DNA of 7,230 nucleotides from Bacillota bacterium (GTDB lineage: Bacteria; Bacillota; Clostridia; Christensenellales; CAG-138), in assembly GCA_023458615.1 (NCBI GenBank), contig JAEWYV010000072.1, positions 1 to 7,230 on the forward strand. Direction: 5' to 3'. Of the stretch, positions 1-7,230 are shown one piece after another; within the stretch, counting starts at the first letter, position 1, and each line of letters starts with the position of its first letter. A program made the position numbers and the translations under genes. The notes under the pieces were generated by a model. It made no database searches. It saw nothing but the letters and a program-made list of their open reading frames with translations, and had not been told where the DNA came from.

Positions 1-3000
1 CTGCAAACGCAGGCAAGACCTATGACGGGAAACCGCTGACCAATGCTTCGGTCACGCAGTCCGGTAACGGGTTTGTTTCTGGCGAAGGATTCGCTGAAAC
101 AGTCGTCGCAAGCGGCACCATCACCAACGCGGGAAGCACAGCAAACACCATTGTCATTCCCGCGCTCAAGAAAAACACGCTTGATGAAAACTATCAGATC
201 CGGACGATTGAAGGGACGCTGACCGTTAACAAAGCGGTTCTGACCGCAACTGCGGTTAACCGCACCATGACCTACGGCGACACGGGAACACTGACTCCTG
301 CTGAGGCAGTGGTTTACACCGGGTTTGTCAACGGAGAAACCGTGGAAAGCGTTACCATCTCCGGCAGCGTGAGCTACCAATATACGCTCAGCATCCTTCC
401 TGTGACGGTAAACAATACGCTTTCCGTCGGGTCCTATTCGATCCGCCCGGATATCAGCGGCTTAAGTTCGCAAAACTACGCGTTTACTCCAGGGAACGGA
501 ACACTGACCGTGACCAAGTCCAAGGCGCTGGCCGTATCCGCGGATTCGTACAACGAGAAGTATGACGGTTTGCCGCATATTCTGCTGCCTCTGCCGAGTG
601 TGGTGCTTGGAACGCTGATTTACTACAGTACCACGGGTGGCGCATATCCCGGCGGCTATTCGCTGATTCCGCCAACTGCCCGCGATGTTGCAGACAGCAG
701 AACCGTCTATATTGCGGCTGTTAATCCCAATTATGAAACGGCCTATACGTCGGCTTCGTTCACCATTACGCGCCGCGAGATTACCCTGACCTCCGACGAC
801 GCAAGCAAGACCTATAATGGAACGCCGCTGACCAAGCCGGGTGTAACAAGCGGCGGAGACGGATTCGTTCTGCTGCAAGGGTTCAGCGGAATTCCGTTTA
901 CGACGGGCACAATCACGAACGTCGGGTCAACCCCCAACACAATTCAGGTTCCGGCGCTGCGCTCCAATACGGACGCAAACAACTACACCATCACGAAGAC
1001 GGAAGGAACGTTAACGATAACGAAGTCTTCTGCATTGCTGGTGACGGCAACGCCGTACACAGGTAAATATGATGGCGCAGAGCATACCATTGGCGCAAGC
1101 GCAAACATCACTGCGGGCACAGAACTGCGCTATAGCCTCACGGGCGGCGAGGATCTCTCCGCATATACGAGTGTGAAGCCAAGCGTGAAGAACGTGGCCG
1201 ACAGCAAGACCATCTATGTGGCGGCGGTCAACCCCAACTACGAAACGTCCTTCGGCTCAGCAACGGTTACGCTCTCCAAACGCACGATTCTGCTCACGTC
1301 CGAATCCGCGAGCAAGGAATATGACACGCTCGCGCTGGAACGTCCGACCGTAACCCCATCCGGCGATGGCTTCGCGCCGAACGAAGGCTTTGTAACAACG
1401 CCTGTGGCGAGCGGCTCCATTATCAATGTGGGCAGCGTGACCAATACAATCGATATCCCCGCGTTGAAGGACAACACGCTTCCGGGCAACTACACGATTG
1501 ATAAAACCGAGGGAACGCTTGCAATTACACTCTCGGATAACCTGACCGTCACTGCGACCGGCTATAACGGGCTGTATGACGGATCCGCGCGGCAGGTCTC
1601 GGCAACACCGAGCGACAAAGTGGGTACAAAGCTGTATTACAGTACCGAGGGCGGAACCGACCTGACGAAATACTCCGAAGCGAATCCCACGATTCTAAAC
1701 GTCGCGGACAGCAAGACAATCTACGTCGCGGCGGTCAACCCGAACTATGAGACGGCGTTTGACAGCGCGGCAATCACACTTGCGAAACGTTCGATCACGC
1801 TGATCTCGGAAAGCGCAAGCAAAGAGTATGACAAAACAGCGTTGGTGAGACCGGATATCACGTTCTCCGGCGACGACTTTGCGCCCGGCGAGGGATTTGC
1901 AACCACGCCTCAGGCGAGTGGATCGATTATCGATGTCGGCGAAACCACCAACACGATTGTTATACCCGCGTTGAAGGACAACACGCTTCCGGGCAACTAT
2001 AACATCGGCAAGAGCGAGGGTAAACTCACCATCACCGCCTCGGATGATCTAACCGTGACCGCGACAGGCTATAGCGGGCTGTATGATGGAACCGCGCGGC
2101 AAATATCGGCGACGCCGAGCGACGAAGTTGGCACAAAGTTGTATTACAGTACCGAGGGCGGGACCGACCTGACGAAATACTCCGAAGCGAATCCCACAAT
2201 TCTGAACGTCGCGGACAGCAAGACGGTCTATGTAGCGGCGGTCAACTCGAATTACGTAACGGCGTTTGACAGCGCGGCGATCACGCTTGCCAAGCGGACA
2301 ATCTTGCTCACCTCCGAATCGGAGAGCAAGGACTACGACGCATTGCCGCTGACCAACACGCTCGTTATTCCCAGCGGAGACGGATTTGCGCCCGATGAAG
2401 GGTTTGCGACCGCACCTGTGGCAAGCGGATCGATCACCGATCCGGGCACAACGAAAAACACCATCGTGATTCCGGCGCTTCTCACGGGTACGCTGGCGGA
2501 TAACTACGATATCCAGACCGCCGAGGGCACACTGACGGTTCGTCCGCGTGTGACCTATAGTCCGAACACGGCGGACGTCGTACTCGGCATTCCCGTGACG
2601 GCATGGTATGACTATCTCGGCAGCGCAACAGTTGCCGACGCAACCGGAATTACCCGCACGGGATATGTGCTCACCGGCTGGCAGGATCGCAATACAGGTG
2701 CGACAATTGCGCTTGGCGCAACGATCTCCCCGATCGATCGCAATTACGATCTGCTCGCGGTTTGGACGCTGGATGTGTTTGACACCGCGTTTGACGACAA
2801 CACGGTAGACGCGGTCACCAATATGCCGGGGTCTATTCTAAACAGCGCGTATACATCCACGGTAACCCTGCCCGCGCAGGTTCCGGCACGCGCTGGCTAC
2901 AACTTCATGGGTTGGCGCACAACAGACATCGACGGCACCACAACTACGGTTGCGGCAGGTGGAACATTCGTGATGCCAGCCAAGGATGTCACCTTCTACG

Positions 3001-3815
3001 CAGTATGGCAGATCATCATCTCGCCAGTGCAATATGCCGCCAATGGCGGTCTTGGCGCGACCTACGTCGAGGGATATTATCCCACGTTTGGCAACGTTAC
3101 GGTGGACGGCAATAGCTTCCGCCGCACGGGCTATACGTTCTTAGGCTGGGGCACGGGAGTCAACAGCGGCGTGGTCTATGCACCGGGCGATGTCTTTGAG
3201 ATGCCGGATAACCCCGTTACACTCTATGCGCAGTGGCGACAGGAGTTCTACACCGTGCGCTATGTGGTCACGGGTGGAACGACGAGTGGACTTGACGGCA
3301 CAACGCCGTACGCAGTCTATGACAATCTGGCCTACAATGCTGCAATGCCGATTCCGGACGATCCGGCGGAGGATGGCTATGTGTTTGACGGCTGGACGAC
3401 TGCGGTACCTGCAAGAGTGCCGGTTGGTGGGGCGACGATCTATGGAACCATGTCCCGCGCGAGCAACGTTCTGGAGAACATTGTGGAGCCGGAAGTTCCG
3501 CTAGCTGCACCAACACAGACATGGGCATTGCTGAACTTGCTTCTCACGATTGTGACGGCGCTCGCTTCCGGTGCTATGATTGGCGGGCTGCTCAAAAAGA
3601 GCAAAGAGCAGGATGGAACGAAGAACAAGAAGCGTACAGTGACACGGTTCTCGACGCTCGTTCCTGCGATTGGCGCAATTCTCGCATTCCTGCTTACGCA
3701 AAACATGGCCAACCAGATGGCGCTTGTCGACCGCTGGACGATCCTTATGGGTGGTATTACCGCCGTACAGGCCATTCTGACCGTGCTTGGCATAAAACAA
3801 AAGCCGCAGGCATAA
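1..3815 (+). CDS. Giant modular cell-surface protein, adhesin-like (5' end outside window)
   Basis: The reading frame is open from the left edge (first full codon at position 3) to TAA at 3813-3815, giving 1270 visible residues; the start and any signal peptide lie upstream. Visible order: end of a YDG-type module (3-239), an MBG-like module (240-524), four 169-aa two-part units (525-2552), four InlB-B-like modules (2550-3452) and a tail with three hydrophobic helices (about 3522-3797). Recurrent motifs are YDG/YDxxxL, NVADSKTIYVAAVNPNYE, EGTLTIT and, in the later modules, GYxFxGW followed by YAxW. I see no cysteine in the translation, which fits an exported protein of Thr/Ser/Asn-rich beta modules. 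Proteins of this build are generally surface stalks or adhesins; the ligand cannot be told from stalk modules, and any binding head would lie upstream. There is no LPXTG sorting signal, so anchoring is inferred to be by the helical tail. A terminator follows at once, so this is the last gene of its transcript. The ATG at 267 is internal, not a start. Surface location is well supported; an adhesive role is inference. Confidence 0.88.
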   Translation, partial: ANAGKTYDGKPLTNASVTQSGNGFVSGEGFAETVVASGTITNAGSTANTIVIPALKKNTLDENYQIRTIEGTLTVNKAVLTATAVNRTMTYGDTGTLTPAEAVVYTGFVNGETVESVTISGSVSYQYTLSILPVTVNNTLSVGSYSIRPDISGLSSQNYAFTPGNGTLTVTKSKALAVSADSYNEKYDGLPHILLPLPSVVLGTLIYYSTTGGAYPGGYSLIPPTARDVADSRTVYIAAVNPNYETAYTSASFTITRREITLTSDDASKTYNGTPLTKPGVTSGGDGFVLLQGFSGIPFTTGTITNVGSTPNTIQVPALRSNTDANNYTITKTEGTLTITKSSALLVTATPYTGKYDGAEHTIGASANITAGTELRYSLTGGEDLSAYTSVKPSVKNVADSKTIYVAAVNPNYETSFGSATVTLSKRTILLTSESASKEYDTLALERPTVTPSGDGFAPNEGFVTTPVASGSIINVGSVTNTIDIPALKDNTLPGNYTIDKTEGTLAITLSDNLTVTATGYNGLYDGSARQVSATPSDKVGTKLYYSTEGGTDLTKYSEANPTILNVADSKTIYVAAVNPNYETAFDSAAITLAKRSITLISESASKEYDKTALVRPDITFSGDDFAPGEGFATTPQASGSIIDVGETTNTIVIPALKDNTLPGNYNIGKSEGKLTITASDDLTVTATGYSGLYDGTARQISATPSDEVGTKLYYSTEGGTDLTKYSEANPTILNVADSKTVYVAAVNSNYVTAFDSAAITLAKRTILLTSESESKDYDALPLTNTLVIPSGDGFAPDEGFATAPVASGSITDPGTTKNTIVIPALLTGTLADNYDIQTAEGTLTVRPRVTYSPNTADVVLGIPVTAWYDYLGSATVADATGITRTGYVLTGWQDRNTGATIALGATISPIDRNYDLLAVWTLDVFDTAFDDNTVDAVTNMPGSILNSAYTSTVTLPAQVPARAGYNFMGWRTTDIDGTTTTVAAGGTFVMPAKDVTFYAVWQIIISPVQYAANGGLGATYVEGYYPTFGNVTVDGNSFRRTGYTFLGWGTGVNSGVVYAPGDVFEMPDNPVTLYAQWRQEFYTVRYVVTGGTTSGLDGTTPYAVYDNLAYNAAMPIPDDPAEDGYVFDGWTTAVPARVPVGGATIYGTMSRASNVLENIVEPEVPLAAPTQTWALLNLLLTIVTALASGAMIGGLLKKSKEQDGTKNKKRTVTRFSTLVPAIGAILAFLLTQNMANQMALVDRWTILMGGITAVQAILTVLGIKQKPQA
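3..239 (+). repeat. Partial B-type beta module (YDG-like), first copy
   Basis: This is the C-terminal part of a module matching the B half of the downstream array: KTYDGKPLTN near its start, SGNGF...EGF, then TNAGSTANTIVIPAL and EGTLTVNK at its end. Aligned on KTYDG, it begins six residues into a B module. Its start would fall about 18 bases before the first full codon, so its total length would be the same 255 bp as the other B modules. The periodic array therefore probably began further upstream and is interrupted by the MBG-like module that follows. Confidence 0.75.
240..524 (+). other. MBG-like beta module inside the surface protein
   Basis: About 95 residues that differ from the A/B modules: LTATAVNRTMTYGD, then YTGFVNGETVES, SVGSYSIRP and the closing NYAFTPGNGTLTVTK. 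The TYGD opening, the (Y)xGFVNGE middle and the NYxFxxxxGTLTV end are the usual marks of MBG-type repeats in bacterial surface proteins. It sits between a B module and the first A module, breaking the alternation. Family assignment is from recalled motif pattern. Confidence 0.7.
525..2552 (+). repeat. Four tandem 507-bp (169-aa) A+B units, coding
   Basis: Units start at 525, 1032, 1539 and 2046, exactly 507 bases apart. Each has an A half of 252 bp (84 aa) with KYDG, YYSTxGGxDLxxYS and NVADSKTIYVAAVNPNYET, and a B half of 255 bp (85 aa) starting at 777, 1284, 1791 and 2298. The B half carries LTSESASKEYD, SGDGFAPxEGF, TNTIxIPALKDNTLPGNY and EGTLTIT. The period holds without an indel although unit 1 has diverged strongly. 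A3 and A4 are the closest pair (about 76 of 84 residues identical by hand count). B2 and B3 share about 62 of 85. Identical 35-base blocks occur at 1656-1690/2163-2197 and 1458-1492/1965-1999, all offset by 507. The last A copy has changed VNPNYET to VNSNYVT. The units are likely rigid stalk domains. Confidence 0.93.
2550..3452 (+). repeat. Four InlB B-repeat-like (Listeria-Bacteroides type) modules
   Basis: Four modules of about 70-81 residues at roughly 2550-2765, 2766-3008, 3012-3236 and 3243-3452. Each carries a Gly-Tyr/aromatic-Gly-Trp core: TGYVLTGW, AGYNFMGW, TGYTFLGW, DGYVFDGW. The first three end in the typical AVW/AVW/AQW; the fourth ends in ATIYGT and has lost the terminal Trp. These are beta-grasp-like extracellular repeats in known proteins such as internalin B. 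Unlike the 507-bp array they vary in length and share little nucleotide identity, so they are older. They sit between the stalk and the membrane tail. Confidence 0.85.
3522..3812 (+). other. C-terminal three-helix membrane tail of the surface protein
   Basis: After a Pro/Glu/Ala-rich linker (EPEVPLAAPTQT) come three hydrophobic stretches: WALLNLLLTIVTALASG (from about 3522), LVPAIGAILAFLLT (from about 3657) and WTILMGGITAVQAILTVLG (3735-3797). A Lys/Arg-rich hydrophilic loop (about 3591-3647, KKSKEQDGTKNKKR) separates the first two and should be cytoplasmic by the positive-inside rule. The motif VDRWTILM before helix 3 and the opening WALLNLLLTIVTA resemble a tail I recall from many clostridial surface proteins that lack LPXTG. 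That family link is from memory; the helices are seen directly. Confidence 0.75.
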
Positions 3816-3834
3816 CGGACACTCAAACAGAATA

Positions 3835-3870
3835 CGGGAGGCGCGCATTCGTGCTGCGCCTCTCGTTTTA
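3835..3870 (+). terminator. Intrinsic terminator after the surface-protein gene
   Basis: A 10-bp stem (3835-3844 with 3856-3865, one G-T pair) is extended by gca/tgc across a single bulged T at 3855, capped by a TTCG loop at 3848-3851 and followed by TTTT (3866-3869). It lies 20 bases after the TAA. The TTCG cap gives an unusually stable hairpin. The short T tract is the only weak part. Confidence 0.85.
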
Positions 3871-3922
3871 TGCTGGCAAACGGTTATTTCGTTGGGAAAT
3901 GAAGCGACTTTTTTAAGAAACG

Positions 3923-3931
3923 TGCTACAAT
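3923..3931 (+). promoter_or_regulatory. Extended -10 promoter for the HD gene
   Basis: TGCTACAAT contains TACAAT (3926-3931) preceded by the TGn extension, 28 bases upstream of the ATG at 3960. No good -35 box is present at 17 bases (AGCGAC at 3903-3908 is poor), which is tolerated by extended -10 promoters. The position just downstream of the terminator fits an independent transcript. Confidence 0.5.
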
Positions 3932-3959
3932 AACAAAAAGATATGCTGGGGGAAGATAG

Positions 3960-4445
3960 ATGCTAACGGGAGATGTTTTACGCGAAATGATCGCCTATAA
4001 CGCAGGCGATGCGCGGCGGATCAATCACTTGATGAAGGTCTTTTGCTTTGCCAAAGCGATTGGCGAGGCAGAAGGACTGGACGGCGCAACACAGGAAATA
4101 TTGGAGATAGCCGCCCTGACGCACGACATCGGCATACGCAACAGCGAGCGAAAATACGGAAGCTGTTCCGGCGAACAGCAGCAGATTGAGGGACCTCCAG
4201 AGGCTGAGGAATTGCTCCGTTCTCTTGGGGCCGGGCAGGCGCTCATGGAGCGCGTTTGCTGGTTGATTGCGCATCATCATACCTACACCAACATTCAAGG
4301 ACTGGACTATCAAATTTTGCTCGAGGCGGACTTCCTCGTGAATGCATATGAAGATGAGATGAGCATAGATGCGATCCGCTCGGTGCGGGAGAAGATCTTT
4401 CGTACAAATTTCGGGACGCAACTCATCGAGACACTCTATCTATAA
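3960..4445 (+). CDS. HD-domain metal-dependent phosphohydrolase, small stand-alone type
   Basis: A 161-aa cytosolic protein made almost entirely of one HD domain. The metal-ligand pattern is visible: H23 (INHLMKV), H55-D56 (ALTHDIG), the run H105-H107 (LIAHHHTYTN) and D124 (LLEADFLVN). HD proteins hydrolyse phosphomonoester or phosphodiester bonds, usually of nucleotides; nothing here fixes the substrate. There is no RelA/SpoT, PDE or CRISPR Cas3 context. The whole pattern (YNAGDARRINHLMKV, GLDYQILLEADFLVN, KIFRTNFG) resembles a family of about 160-aa proteins that I recall as widespread in Clostridia and uncharacterised. The start is set by a purine-rich site GGGGGAAG at 3948-3955, 4 bases before the ATG. 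The gene follows a terminator and its own -10 box, and lies 95 bases before the ABC-F start. It is probably a single-gene unit; a weak hairpin at 4491-4510 could end it. Confidence 0.88.
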   Translation: MLTGDVLREMIAYNAGDARRINHLMKVFCFAKAIGEAEGLDGATQEILEIAALTHDIGIRNSERKYGSCSGEQQQIEGPPEAEELLRSLGAGQALMERVCWLIAHHHTYTNIQGLDYQILLEADFLVNAYEDEMSIDAIRSVREKIFRTNFGTQLIETLYL

Positions 4446-4476
4446 ACCATATAAATCGAGATACACTAGATAACAC

Positions 4477-4505
4477 TAGGCAATCTTTGCCCGATATGGT
4501 ATGAT
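4477..4505 (+). promoter_or_regulatory. Candidate sigma-A-type promoter of the ABC-F gene
   Basis: TAGGCA at 4477-4482 (four of six matches to TTGACA) and TATGAT at 4500-4505 (five of six to TATAAT) are separated by 17 bases. Transcription would start near 4512, leaving a leader of about 30 bases before the ATG at 4541. That is too short for an upstream attenuator. The -10 box lies inside the inverted repeat at 4491-4510. Confidence 0.55.
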
Positions 4506-4510
4506 ATCGG
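4491..4510. promoter_or_regulatory. Perfect 7+7 inverted repeat over the -10 box (operator, or weak terminator)
   Basis: CCGATAT (4491-4497) and ATATCGG (4504-4510) are exact reverse complements separated by six bases, centred between 4500 and 4501. The dyad covers the predicted -10 box, the classic place for a repressor operator. A second reading is that the RNA forms a short hairpin followed by TTGTTTTA (4511-4518), a weak intrinsic terminator for the HD gene, 45 bases past its stop. The stem is AU-rich in its inner part, so a strong terminator is unlikely. The sequence alone does not decide. Confidence 0.45.
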
Positions 4511-4540
4511 TTGTTTTACAGGAAAGCAGGTATAGGATTC

Positions 4541-6154
<1,614 letters not shown>

Positions 6155-6170
6155 AACAGGATAATAGAAA

Positions 6171-6208
6171 CAGGGTGTCGTTTCATCGCGGCACCCTGCG
6201 TTTGTTTT
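6171..6208. terminator. Shared terminator between convergent genes
   Basis: CAGGGTG (6171-6177) pairs with CACCCTG (6192-6198), extended inward by a T-G pair and two further pairs to a 10-bp stem with an 8-base loop (6181-6188). On the + strand it is followed by TTTGTTTT (6201-6208), 16 bases after the ABC-F stop. On the - strand the stem is followed by a T-rich stretch (CTGTTTCTATT read from 6172 down), so it can also serve the opposing gene that ends at 6215. Confidence 0.85.
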
Positions 6209-6214
6209 GGGAGG

Positions 6215-7230
6215 TTAGGGAAGGGGGACGGGGATTTCGATTAAGGAATCGCCGTCAACGTTCGACTTAAGATCAACATTGTTATTTAGAGGAAGATAAA
6301 GCGCCTCTCCGACGAGCTGGTTCGTTCCGCACAGCGTAACATAATGGTAGAGGCTGAGCTTCATAACGACGGATTTTAGAGCTGAGTATTGATCGGGGAA
6401 TACTGGCAGAATGCATGCGAGCTCTCCTTTTGAATAACTTCCCGGAATTGATGTGCCGCTGGCAAGAGCTCCATCGATATAGAGATCAAGTGCTAATCCC
6501 GGCATCTGATAATTTCCATTCGCGTCTTTTTCTGTCAACATGAGTAATCCTTGGGTCATGTCGTCTGTCCAATAAGCAGGTTTCTCAGCGACAGAGAGAA
6601 ACACTGTAACTCCTGTTGGAAGATATTCAAATTTTACTTTCAACTTGACATCGTTCAAAGAGACCCTCTCGGTTGATAATACCCAGTTGGTCAGAGTCCC
6701 GTCCGGAGAAGTTTGCGCATGAGTGACCGACAGATAAACTTCGCCTGAAAGCGGAATTATCGTTTCTGTGCTTTCTGCTGCGGGCATATTCCCCTTTGTG
6801 GTGTCAATGGTGAAGGTATGATATATAAAACCCACTGGGGATTGACCGATATCGCCTTTGACCACAAAGATCACAATCTGTTGCGTGACGGTCAGTATAC
6901 CACTGGGCAAGGGTTGATCCTTATCCAGCATAAGCTCCGTGTATAGAACCACGTGATCCGCTTTGGCAAGCTCCTGCTGAGTATAGATCGGCGTGATTCC
7001 ACCGCCACTGGAATACATTTGATATACGGTCGGATCACCTTCAACGGTATAGGTACAACCTTCGACCAACGCATCGACGGCAAATTTGCTATCGGAGTGC
7101 ATGCCGTAGCACTCCATAAATTCGCGCACATATACGTTATCGGTATATAGATTGGTGTTCCAGATGAGCTGGTTTCCATCGTAGAGCACCTCGGAAATCT
7201 CCGGTCGGATGCCATACAACCAAAGCCAAT
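6215..7230 (-). CDS. Unrecognised, probably extracytoplasmic beta-rich protein (5' end outside window)
   Basis: The frame is open from the right edge to its stop at 6215-6217, giving 338 visible residues (334 from the Leu codon TTG at 7217-7219, plus WLW-L residues before it). The TTG is not a convincing start: the frame continues to the edge and no ribosome site can be judged. The visible part has no membrane helix and no catalytic motif I know. It is Thr/Val/Leu-rich with alternating beta-strand patterns: ISEVLYDGNQLIWNT (8-22), ILTVTQQIVIFVVKGDIG (108-125), LSGEVYLSVTHAQ (157-169) and VSLNDVKLKVKFEYLPTGVTVFLSVAEK (186-213). The EVLYDGxxL and LPTGVTVFL patterns recall the outer part of DUF4179/DUF5643-type anti-sigma-like proteins of Bacillota, which have an N-terminal helix just upstream; this is a weak recollection. 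Four cysteines (37, 55, 269, 297, counted from the TTG) are present. The gene is visibly more AT-rich than its neighbours. It converges on the ABC-F gene with 60 bases between them. Confidence 0.75.
   Translation of the reverse strand, partial: WLWLYGIRPEISEVLYDGNQLIWNTNLYTDNVYVREFMECYGMHSDSKFAVDALVEGCTYTVEGDPTVYQMYSSGGGITPIYTQQELAKADHVVLYTELMLDKDQPLPSGILTVTQQIVIFVVKGDIGQSPVGFIYHTFTIDTTKGNMPAAESTETIIPLSGEVYLSVTHAQTSPDGTLTNWVLSTERVSLNDVKLKVKFEYLPTGVTVFLSVAEKPAYWTDDMTQGLLMLTEKDANGNYQMPGLALDLYIDGALASGTSIPGSYSKGELACILPVFPDQYSALKSVVMKLSLYHYVTLCGTNQLVGEALYLPLNNNVDLKSNVDGDSLIEIPVPLP

Noticed and set aside
267..269. ATG as the start of the surface-protein gene
   Set aside because: The same frame is open without a stop back to the left edge and encodes a matching repeat module there, so this Met is internal.
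525..2552. CRISPR or non-coding tandem repeat
   Set aside because: The period is 507 bases, in frame, with residue-level conservation exceeding nucleotide conservation; it is a coding domain array.
3478..3540. LPXTG-like sorting signal before the first C-terminal helix
   Set aside because: No LPxTG or close variant is present; the linker reads EPEVPLAAPTQT, and three helices follow rather than one helix with a basic end.
3440..3848. Minus-strand open frames over the 3' end of the surface-protein gene
   Set aside because: Both are antisense to the membrane-tail coding region and one crosses the terminator hairpin; no recognisable motif.
3521..3916. Plus-strand 131-aa open frame overlapping the surface-protein tail
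   Set aside because: It reads the tail in another frame, runs through the terminator and has no ribosome site or domain pattern.
4511..4513. TTG as the start of the ABC-F gene (547 aa)
   Set aside because: It has no ribosome binding site and sits at or before the likely transcription start; the ATG at 4541 gives the family's usual N-terminus.
7217..7219. TTG as the start of the minus-strand gene
   Set aside because: The frame continues upstream to the window edge (Trp-Leu-Trp codons, no stop), so the gene is more likely cut by the edge.

Overview
The window looks like ordinary chromosomal DNA from a low-to-mid GC Bacillota (Firmicutes), most likely a Clostridia-class anaerobe of the gut-associated type. 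This is inferred from protein style: an MBG/YDG-type and InlB-B-repeat surface protein with a three-helix C-terminal membrane tail, a small HD phosphohydrolase of a kind common in Clostridia, and a YbiT-like ABC-F protein. It is also supported by intrinsic terminators and purine-rich ribosome binding sites. Genus cannot be read from the sequence.

Layout. (1) Positions 1-3815, + strand: the 3' part (1270 residues visible) of a very large cell-surface protein, already open at the left edge. It holds the end of one beta module, one MBG-like module, a four-unit tandem array with an exact 507-bp (169-aa) period, four InlB-B-like modules and a C-terminal segment with three hydrophobic helices and no LPXTG. 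(2) 3835-3870: a strong terminator with a TTCG-capped hairpin. (3) 3960-4445, +: a 161-aa HD-domain phosphohydrolase with its own extended -10 promoter. (4) 4477-4510: a candidate promoter whose -10 box lies inside a perfect 7+7 inverted repeat, ahead of (5) 4541-6154, +: a 537-aa YbiT-like ABC-F ATPase. (6) 6171-6208: a hairpin terminator shared by two convergent genes. (7) 6215-7230, - strand: the 3' part of an unrecognised, probably extracytoplasmic beta-rich protein, cut by the right edge.

The genes do not form an obvious pathway. The surface protein is closed off by a terminator, and the HD and ABC-F genes each appear to have their own promoter. The last gene runs the opposite way. I see no CRISPR array, tRNA, rRNA, insertion sequence, phage gene or defence/toxin system. 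The points most worth a second look are the rigid 507-bp repeat period with a recently copied unit, the complementary decay of one composite ATP site in the ABC-F protein, and the dyad overlapping the ABC-F promoter. No new biological system is evident here.
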